This document shows, piece by piece, positions 57,127 to 64,000 of a DNA stretch of 64,000 nt (positions within the stretch are counted from its first letter, which is position 1; each line of letters starts with the position of its first letter). The notes under the pieces are model-generated. The model had not been told where the DNA came from. It searched no databases and saw only the letters and a list, made by a program, of their open reading frames with translations. The translations under genes were made by a program, and so were the position numbers. This DNA is from Bifidobacterium subtile (GTDB lineage Bacteria; Actinomycetota; Actinomycetes; Actinomycetales; Bifidobacteriaceae), in NCBI RefSeq assembly GCF_000741775.1, contig NZ_JGZR01000006.1, forward strand, positions 434,001 through 498,000, read 5' to 3'.

Positions 57127-58730
57127 CCGATATCATGAACGCCCCGGACGTCAAGAAGGCTCTGGAGAGCAGTGCGCCCATCGAGTCGCAGCCCATCCGC
57201 CCGGCCATCGCCCACGCCGCGCAGCTCGCGCGTGACGCCGAGAACGCCGCCCGCACCCGCCAGCACGGCAAGGGCAAGCGCACGGCCCGCGAACGCCTCG
57301 ATCTGCTCTTCGACACCGGCTCCTTCCAGGAGATCGGCCGCTTCTCGGGCGGCGACATCAACGGCGACCGCGCCGGATGCGCCGTCATCACGGGCTTCGG
57401 CGAGGTCTACGGCCGCAAGGTGGCCGTCTACGCGCAGGATTTCTCGGTCAAGGGCGGCACACTTGGTCAAGCTGAGGGCGAGAAGATCTGCCACCTCATG
57501 GATATGGCTATGTCCATCAAAGTGCCGGTTGTGGCGCTTATCGACTCCGGCGGCGCGCGCATTCAGGAGGGCGTCGCCGCGCTGACCCAGTACGGCAGGA
57601 TCTTCCAGAAGACCTGCGAGGCCAGCGGCTTCATTCCGCAGATTTCGGTGATTCTGGGGCCGTGCGCGGGCGGCGCGGTATATTGCCCAGCGCTGACCGA
57701 CTTCATCATCATGACGCGCGAGAACTCGAATATGTTCGTCACCGGCCCCGACGTCGTCAAGGCGGCGACCGGCGAGGCGATCAGCATGGAGGCGCTTGGC
57801 GGCGGCTACGTGCACAACGCCACCTCCGGCGTGGCGCATTACCTCGGCGAGGATGAGGCCGATGCCATCGACTACACGAGAACCGTGCTGGCCTACCTGC
57901 CGTCCAGCTCGCAAAGTCCCGCGCCGCGCTTCGCCTACTCCGCCACGAGGTCGGACCGCGACATCGCGCAGCGCCTGGGCACCATCATTCCGGATAACGA
58001 CCGCCAGCCCTACGATGTGCTCGAAGTGATCCGCTGCATCGTCGACTACGGCGAATTCGTGCAGGTGCAGGAGCTCTACTCGCCCTGCGCCGTGGTCGGC
58101 TTCGCCTGCATCGAAGGCCGCCCGGTCGGCGTCGTGGCGAACCAGCCCAACGTGCTGGCTGGCATCCTCGACGTCGAATCCTCCGAGAAGATTGCGCGCT
58201 TCGTGCGCCTGTGCGACGCCTTCAACTTGCCGGTAATCACGCTGGTGGACACGCCCGGCTACAAGCCCGGCTCCGATCAGGAGCATGCGGGCATCATCCG
58301 GCGCGGCGCCAAAGTCATCTATGCGTACGCCAACGCCCAGGTGCCGCTCATAACCGTGATATTGCGCAAGGCATTCGGCGGCGCGTACATCGTCATGGGT
58401 TCCAAGGCCATCGGCGCGGACGTGAACTACGCCTGGCCCACCAGCCAGATCGCCGTGCTCGGCGCGCAGGGTGCCGTCAACATCATCCACCGCAAGGACT
58501 TGCAGAAGGCCAAGGAGCGCGGGCAGGACGTGGACGCGCTGCGCTCGCAGCTCATCGAGGAATATGAAAGCACCACGGTCAACGCGAATCTGTCGCTGGA
58601 AACCGGTCAGATCGACGCGATGATCGACCCGGAGCAAACGCGCGAGGCCATCGCCGAATCGCTGCGGCTGCTGGCCAACAAGAAGCGCACGAGCCGCACC
58701 GGCAAGCACCACGGCAACCAGCCGCTATGA
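57123..58730 (+). CDS. accD: Acyl-CoA carboxylase carboxyltransferase (beta) subunit
   Basis: A 535-residue carboxyltransferase of the AccD5/PccB family. N-domain features are TARERLDLLFDTGSFQEIG, VYAQDFSVKGGTLGQAEG, KVPVVALIDSGGARIQEGV and GPCAGGAVYCPALTDFIIM. C-domain features are VGVVANQPNVLAGILD, VDTPGYKPGSDQEHAGIIR, LRKAFGGAYIVMGSKAIGAD and WPTSQIAVLGAQGAVNIIHR. It transfers CO2 from carboxybiotin to acetyl-CoA (and perhaps propionyl-CoA). ATG 57123 overlaps the accC stop, so the subunits are made together. The fatty acid synthase follows at once, which argues for acetyl-CoA as main substrate (inference). Confidence 0.95.
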   Translation: MTDIMNAPDVKKALESSAPIESQPIRPAIAHAAQLARDAENAARTRQHGKGKRTARERLDLLFDTGSFQEIGRFSGGDINGDRAGCAVITGFGEVYGRKVAVYAQDFSVKGGTLGQAEGEKICHLMDMAMSIKVPVVALIDSGGARIQEGVAALTQYGRIFQKTCEASGFIPQISVILGPCAGGAVYCPALTDFIIMTRENSNMFVTGPDVVKAATGEAISMEALGGGYVHNATSGVAHYLGEDEADAIDYTRTVLAYLPSSSQSPAPRFAYSATRSDRDIAQRLGTIIPDNDRQPYDVLEVIRCIVDYGEFVQVQELYSPCAVVGFACIEGRPVGVVANQPNVLAGILDVESSEKIARFVRLCDAFNLPVITLVDTPGYKPGSDQEHAGIIRRGAKVIYAYANAQVPLITVILRKAFGGAYIVMGSKAIGADVNYAWPTSQIAVLGAQGAVNIIHRKDLQKAKERGQDVDALRSQLIEEYESTTVNANLSLETGQIDAMIDPEQTREAIAESLRLLANKKRTSRTGKHHGNQPL

Positions 58731-58825
58731 CGGACTCGCACGATAGCGCAACTGCTGATAACACAGCCATCGCAACCACGCAACCACGAAACGCAACTCA
58801 TCAGAATCAACCATTAAGGAATGTC

Positions 58826-61800
58826 ATGACCGACACCACGTTCTTCCTCAACCGCCTGTCCAGCGAGCCGCATGCGCTCGCCTTCGGCGGCCAATCGACC
58901 CCTTGGACGGCGGCGCTCGCCGACCAGAGCAACGACCCCACCCTTGCCGCCACGCTCCACGCGCACGCCGATGCGGCCAACCGGCTGCTGGTGAGCGTCA
59001 ACCCCGAGCTGCTTGCCACAACCGGCGGGCCGGTCGATCTCTTCGGTTTCGAAGCGAACACGGCCTCGCTCGGAGCGGGAGCCGATGCTGCTGCCAGCGT
59101 GCCGGGCATCGCCTTGACGCAATTGGGCGCATTGATTGACGCCGCAAGCCTGGGCTATGACGTGATTGCGGCCAAGCCGATCGCCGTGCTGGGCCATTCG
59201 CAGGGTGTCATCGCTGAGCATATGGTGCAGGCCATCGTCGACGCCGGCTCCATCGAGGCTGCGCAAAGCGATATCGACCAGATTCTCGCCATCGCGCAGC
59301 TGATCGGCGTGGCCGGCACGCGCCAGGCGCGTATGCTCGCCCTGCGTCCCAAGAGCGGCGAGGCGACGCCGATGCTGTCGGTGCGCGGCGCGACACAGCT
59401 GCAGGTCGAAACGTTGATTGCCCGCGTGAACAAGCCGCGTGGCCCGATTTCGATTGCCGTCACCAATTCGGCGAACCAGCATGTGCTCTCCGGCTACCCG
59501 GAGGACTTGGCCGCCTTCGCCGTGGAAACCGAGAAGGAGCACAAGCACCAGGCCAAGCTGCGCGAGGAGAAGGTTCGCGGCGGTTCGGTGTTCGCGCCGG
59601 TGCTTGAATATCTTGATGTCACGGTGCCGTTCCATTCGTCGCTTATGGCGCAGGCCGTCGAGCAGACCGTGGTGTGGGCTGCGGCCAGTGGGCTGGACGA
59701 GTCGCGCTCCCGTGCGCTCGCCGAAGAAGTGCTGGTCAACCATGTGGACTGGGCCGCGCGCGTGCACGAGCTGCTTGCCTCGACCGACCCGGCCAAGCTG
59801 TGGATTGTCGACCTCGGCCCCGGCACGACCGTCGGCAAGCTCGTCGGCGCGCTGGTGCAAGGCACCGGCGCCGGCGTGGTCGAAGCCGCCAGCGGAGCCG
59901 ACCGGGCCGCGCTTTCGACTATGGAAGGCGAGCCGGGCCGCACGCAGGACTGGACGGCCTTCGCTCCCAAGGCGATTCGCACGCCCTCCGGCGACCGCAT
60001 CCGCACCAAGTTCAGCGAGCTGACCGGCAAGCCGCCGGTGCTGCTCGCCGGCATGACCCCCACCACCGTCGAGCCTGAAATCGTCGCGGCTGCGGCCAAC
60101 GCCGGCTACTGGGCCGAGCTGGCTGGCGGCGGCCAGGTGACCGCCGAGGTCTTCGACCGCCATGTGACCAAGCTTGAGCAGGAGCTTGACGAGGGCGCCA
60201 CCATCGAATTCAACGCGATGTTCATGGACCGCTACCTGTGGAATCTGCAGTTCGGCACCCAGCGCATCGTGCCCAAGAAGCGCGCCTCAGGAACTCCGAT
60301 CGACGGCGTGGTCGTCTCGGCGGGCATCCCCGAGCTTGACGAGGCCAAGGAGCTTGTCGCCACGCTGAACGCCGACGGCTTCCCCTACGTGGCGTTCAAG
60401 CCGGGCACCGTTGACCAGATTCGTCAGGTGGTGCGCATCGCCAAGGCCGTCGCGCCGACGAAGATCATTGCGCAGGTCGAAGGCGGCGCTGCGGGCGGGC
60501 ACCATTCGTGGGAATCGCTGGACGATCTGCTTATTAATACTTACGCCGACGTGCGCGCCTGCGACAATCTTGTACTCGTCGCCGGCGGCGGCATTGGCAC
60601 GCCCGATCGCGCCGCGGACTACATCTCCGGCCAGTGGGCGCGCGTCTACGACCTGCCGGATATGCCGGTGGACGCCGTGATGATCGGCACCGCCGCGATG
60701 ACCGCCAAGGAGGCCTACACCAGCCCTGAGGTCAAGCGGCTGCTGGTCGAAACCCCCGGCATCGTGCAGGCGCAGGACGACGAGGACCCCTTCGCGCCGA
60801 TCGGCGAGAAGTGGGTGCCGAGCGGCCAGGCAGTGGGCGGGGTCTCTTCCGGCCTGAGCCACTTGCATGCCGATATCTACGAGCTTGAGAATTCCTCGTC
60901 GCGCTGCGGGCGGCTGCTCGTGCGCGTGATGAAGCACCCGGAGGAGCTGCTTACCCGCCGCGACGAGATCATCGAAACGCTCAACACCACCTCCCGCCCG
61001 TACTTCGGCGATGTGGACGCGATGACCTATGCCCAGTGGGCCGAGCGCTTCGCACGGCTCTCCTTCCCGTGGGCCGACGATACGTACGCCGACCGCTTCC
61101 TGCACCTGCTGCAGCGCGTCGAGGCCCGCGTGCGCGATCAGGAGTCCGGCGAATTCGACTCGCTCTTCGCCTCCCGCGCAGCAGTAGAGTCCGACCCGTA
61201 CGCGGCCATCGCGACGCTGGTCGAAGCCTACCCGCAGGCCAAGGAGATCAAGGTGATCCCCAACGATGTGGCCTGGTTCATCTCGCTGGTGCGCGAGTAC
61301 CCCAAGCCCATGCCTTTCGTGCCGGCCATCGACAACGATCTGCTGCGCTGGTGGGGCCAGGATCAGCTATGGCAGTCCGAGGATCCGCGCTATTCCGCCG
61401 ATTCCGTGCGCGCCATCCCGGGGCCGATCTCGGTCGCTGGCATCACGAGCGTGGACGAGACGGTGGGCGATATCCTCTCCCGCTTCGAGCAGGCGGCCAT
61501 CGAGCGCACGCGCGCCCTTGAGGCCGGCGAAGCTGAGGCTGCTGCCGAGCTGGAGCAGGCCTTCGCGCAGCTGAGCGCCGCCGCGAGCGCTGAGGAGTTC
61601 ATCCGCCGCAGCCCGAACATCTCCTGGGTCGGCCACCTCATGGCCAACCCGGCCTTCGGCACCGCGCTGGGCGACCCGCACTACGAGATCACCGCGACGG
61701 GAAGCCGCGACGGCAATGCGCTCTTCGATCTGGACATCCACCTCGACACCTTCTGGGACAACGATCCTGACGGCGGCACATCCAAGCACGCCGTGCGCGA

Positions 61801-64000
61801 CATCGTGATCCCTCTGACCGTCGACGCCGCCAAGCCCGGCCGATTCCCGGTCGTGGACCGCGAGCGCTTGCCGCAGCACGTCTATGCGATGCTCGCCGAC
61901 ACCGCCGGCATCGGCAACACCGCCATCACCGGCGACAAGCTCGCCGCCATGCCGACCGTTGAAATCGTGGACGACAAGGAAAGCTACCCATTCGGGCTGG
62001 CGCATACCGGCTACACCTTGTCTCCCAACCTCGGCTTCGACCATGAGGCGGCGACCGCAGGAACCCTGCCCGGCTCGCTGCTGGCCTCGCGCATCGTGCC
62101 CGACGCGCTGGTCGGCCCGGCCTGGCCGGCCATCTATACTGCTTTGGGCTCGGTATACGTCCACGGCTTCCCGGTAATCGAAGGACTGTTAAACGCAGTC
62201 CATCTGGACCACCTGATCGAGCTGGACGTGACCGAAGCCGAGCTGCTGACCCACACCGGCGAGCGCATCGCGCTGACCAGCTGGGCCGAGGACTACCTCG
62301 AATCCGCCTCCGGGCGCGTGGTGATTATCCATGTGACCCACACCGCGCCTGACGGCACCGTGCTGGCCCACGAGGTCGAGCGCTTCGCCATCCGCGGCCG
62401 CTCCTACTCGCAGGCGCTGCCGCCCGAGGCTCCCGAATACGGCGACTACCTCTCGTTCCGGGGCAGCTCCAACGGCAAGGGCACGCCTTTCGATGACGAT
62501 GACAGCGAAGACCTGGTGATGAACACCCCACGTCGTATGCTGCGCCGCGTCACGGTGACCGCGCCGCACGAGATGACGGCCTTCGCCCGCACTTCGGGCG
62601 ACTTCAACCCGATCCACACCTCGCATCGCGGGGCTGCGGTCTCCGGGCTCACCGCGCCGCTGGTACACGGCATGTGGCTTTCGGGCACCGCCCAGCATGT
62701 GGCGCAGGCCGCTGACGACAAGGGCGTGCATTACGAGATCGCCGGGTGGACCTACAACATGTACGGCATGGTCCAGCTGGACGACGCCGTGGAGATCAGC
62801 GTCGAGCGCGTGGGCAAGCTGCGCCACGGCGGACTGGTGCTTGAGGTGACCTGCCGCATCGACGGCCAGATCGTCTCGCGCGGCACCGCCGTCGCGCATG
62901 CGCCGAAATCCGCCTTCGTCTACCCCGGCCAGGGCATCCAGCAGCAGGGCATGGTATTGGGCGAGCGCGCCCAGTCCGCCGCTGCGCGTGAGACCTGGGA
63001 ACGGGCCGACAAGCTCACCCGCGAACGCCTTGGGTTCTCGATCCTCGCCGTTGTGCGCGACAACCCGACCGAACTGACCGCCAACGGCGTGACCTACCGC
63101 CACCCCGACGGCCTGCTCAACCTCACCCAGTTCACTCAGGTGGCGCTCGCCACCGTGGCCTTCGCACAGACGTCCCGCTTGCGCGAGTCCGGCTCGGATA
63201 TCTGGCCTGCGTACTTCGCCGGCCATTCGCTGGGCGAATACAATGCGCTGAGCTCCTTCGCGGGCATCATCCCGCTGGAAACCGTGCTGGAACTCGTGTT
63301 CCACCGCGGCTCCACGATGCACCATCTCATCGAGCGCGACGCACAGGGCCGCTCGAACTACCGCATGGGCGCGCTGCGGCCGAACCAGTTCGGCGTGGGC
63401 GATGATCAGATCAAGGCCTATGTCGAGCAGGTGTCCGCCGAATGCAGCGAATTCCTCGAAATCGTCAACTACAACCTCGCCGGGCAGCAGTACGCCATCG
63501 CGGGCACCATCAAGGGCCTCAAGTATCTCAAGGCCGACAGCAACCGCCGCGCGAAGGAGGCTGGTGGCAAGCCGGCGTTCATGCTCGTGCCGGGCATCGA
63601 CGTGCCGTTCCACTCCACGCTGCTGCGCAAGGGCGTGCCGGAGTTCCGCGACAAGCTTGACGAGCTGCTGCCGCAGACCATCGACTATGATCGCCTGGTC
63701 GGTCGCTATATCCCGAACCTCGTGGCCGCGCCCTTCGCGATGACCCGCGAATTCGCCGCGAAGATCCTCGAAGTGGTGCCTTCCGCTCGCATCAAGGAGG
63801 CGCTGGACGACCCGGCGGTCTGGGATTCCTACGCCGCCGACGAGCAGAAGCTCGGCCGGCTGCTGCTCACCGAATTGCTCTCGTGGCAGTTCGCCTCTCC
63901 GGTGCGCTGGATCGAGACGCAGGCGCTTATGTTCGGCGAGCCGTCGCAGGGCGGGCTTGGCGTCGAAGAGTACGTCGAAGTGGGCCTGGGCAATGCTCCG
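58826..64000 (+). CDS. fas: Type I fatty acid synthase, N-terminal 1725 residues (3' end outside window)
   Basis: The frame is open to the right edge. Visible domain order: acetyltransferase (AVLGHSQGVIAEHMVQ, about residue 122), enoyl reductase (VLLAGMTPTTVEPEIVAAAA at about 402; VLVAGGGIGTPDRAADY at about 586), dehydratase of hot-dog fold (GDFNPIHTSHRGAAVSG at about 1258; VHGMWLSG), and malonyl/palmitoyl transferase (VYPGQGIQQQGM at about 1365; FAGHSLGEYNALSSFAG at about 1463). This is the order AT-ER-DH-MPT of bacterial FAS I; ACP, ketoreductase and ketosynthase should follow. ATG 58826 has TTAAGGA seven bases upstream. The frame is also open from ATG 58727, which overlaps the accD stop as ATGA, so a 33-residue longer protein is possible. 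Confidence 0.96.
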   Translation, partial: MTDTTFFLNRLSSEPHALAFGGQSTPWTAALADQSNDPTLAATLHAHADAANRLLVSVNPELLATTGGPVDLFGFEANTASLGAGADAAASVPGIALTQLGALIDAASLGYDVIAAKPIAVLGHSQGVIAEHMVQAIVDAGSIEAAQSDIDQILAIAQLIGVAGTRQARMLALRPKSGEATPMLSVRGATQLQVETLIARVNKPRGPISIAVTNSANQHVLSGYPEDLAAFAVETEKEHKHQAKLREEKVRGGSVFAPVLEYLDVTVPFHSSLMAQAVEQTVVWAAASGLDESRSRALAEEVLVNHVDWAARVHELLASTDPAKLWIVDLGPGTTVGKLVGALVQGTGAGVVEAASGADRAALSTMEGEPGRTQDWTAFAPKAIRTPSGDRIRTKFSELTGKPPVLLAGMTPTTVEPEIVAAAANAGYWAELAGGGQVTAEVFDRHVTKLEQELDEGATIEFNAMFMDRYLWNLQFGTQRIVPKKRASGTPIDGVVVSAGIPELDEAKELVATLNADGFPYVAFKPGTVDQIRQVVRIAKAVAPTKIIAQVEGGAAGGHHSWESLDDLLINTYADVRACDNLVLVAGGGIGTPDRAADYISGQWARVYDLPDMPVDAVMIGTAAMTAKEAYTSPEVKRLLVETPGIVQAQDDEDPFAPIGEKWVPSGQAVGGVSSGLSHLHADIYELENSSSRCGRLLVRVMKHPEELLTRRDEIIETLNTTSRPYFGDVDAMTYAQWAERFARLSFPWADDTYADRFLHLLQRVEARVRDQESGEFDSLFASRAAVESDPYAAIATLVEAYPQAKEIKVIPNDVAWFISLVREYPKPMPFVPAIDNDLLRWWGQDQLWQSEDPRYSADSVRAIPGPISVAGITSVDETVGDILSRFEQAAIERTRALEAGEAEAAAELEQAFAQLSAAASAEEFIRRSPNISWVGHLMANPAFGTALGDPHYEITATGSRDGNALFDLDIHLDTFWDNDPDGGTSKHAVRDIVIPLTVDAAKPGRFPVVDRERLPQHVYAMLADTAGIGNTAITGDKLAAMPTVEIVDDKESYPFGLAHTGYTLSPNLGFDHEAATAGTLPGSLLASRIVPDALVGPAWPAIYTALGSVYVHGFPVIEGLLNAVHLDHLIELDVTEAELLTHTGERIALTSWAEDYLESASGRVVIIHVTHTAPDGTVLAHEVERFAIRGRSYSQALPPEAPEYGDYLSFRGSSNGKGTPFDDDDSEDLVMNTPRRMLRRVTVTAPHEMTAFARTSGDFNPIHTSHRGAAVSGLTAPLVHGMWLSGTAQHVAQAADDKGVHYEIAGWTYNMYGMVQLDDAVEISVERVGKLRHGGLVLEVTCRIDGQIVSRGTAVAHAPKSAFVYPGQGIQQQGMVLGERAQSAAARETWERADKLTRERLGFSILAVVRDNPTELTANGVTYRHPDGLLNLTQFTQVALATVAFAQTSRLRESGSDIWPAYFAGHSLGEYNALSSFAGIIPLETVLELVFHRGSTMHHLIERDAQGRSNYRMGALRPNQFGVGDDQIKAYVEQVSAECSEFLEIVNYNLAGQQYAIAGTIKGLKYLKADSNRRAKEAGGKPAFMLVPGIDVPFHSTLLRKGVPEFRDKLDELLPQTIDYDRLVGRYIPNLVAAPFAMTREFAAKILEVVPSARIKEALDDPAVWDSYAADEQKLGRLLLTELLSWQFASPVRWIETQALMFGEPSQGGLGVEEYVEVGLGNAP

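Overview
The window is a G+C-rich actinobacterial chromosome segment, almost certainly from a Bifidobacterium. The evidence is a single giant type I fatty acid synthase preceded by a biotin-carboxylase/BCCP fusion and a carboxyltransferase, a NucS mismatch endonuclease, an FtsX/MacB-type ABC transporter, and the gene order rplU-rpmA-obg-proB-aminotransferase-tRNA-Trp-secE-nusG-rplK-rplA. I do not assign a species. No transposase, phage gene, CRISPR array or rRNA is visible.

Layout. 1-2204: end of the F1Fo ATP synthase operon (atpG partial, atpD, atpC). 2452-6299: minus-strand ABC exporter. 6621-13261: nucS, FKBP lipoprotein, a membrane protein/lipoprotein pair, a thioredoxin-TPR protein and a CYTH protein. 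13402-17504: tRNA-Arg, HutD-like protein, a methyltransferase with an in-frame stop in its 5' part, a GNAT acetyltransferase, a GlsB-like membrane protein and RidA. 18236-19996: GH30 glycosidase. 20251-28123: argS, lysA, hom, thrB and a Maf-NUDIX fusion, which link lysine, threonine and arginine metabolism. 28407-34395: small membrane protein, a second ABC system, an AEC permease and dapE. 35123-42152: RNase E/G, L21, L27, Obg, glutamate 5-kinase. 42383-49266: aminotransferase, tRNA-Trp, SecE, NusG, sodium:solute symporter with a small membrane partner, L11, L1. 49483-64000: PucR-type regulator coupled to a large membrane protein, then birA, bioY, acyl-CoA carboxylase subunits and the 5' part of the fatty acid synthase. 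BioY imports biotin, BirA attaches it to the BCCP domain, the carboxylase makes malonyl-CoA and the synthase uses it.

The most unusual content is between the genes. Several families of structured palindromic repeats recur. The strongest is a 114-bp unit present as five sense-oriented copies just after the stop codons of the AEC permease and dapE, with a diverged sixth after birA. Its hairpin arms differ between copies but stay complementary. Other families are a pair of roughly 150-bp elements with ATTA(G/A)GCAC ends, three nested CCGCTA/GTAC palindromes, three GGCTCACACTTTTT hairpins around argS and lysA, a perfect 44-bp stem upstream of rplK, a perfect 30-bp stem upstream of obg, and a GGCGGAATTCCGCC-like palindrome at many of their apices or edges. 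I regard these as candidate undescribed repeat or RNA families; their function is not shown by the sequence.
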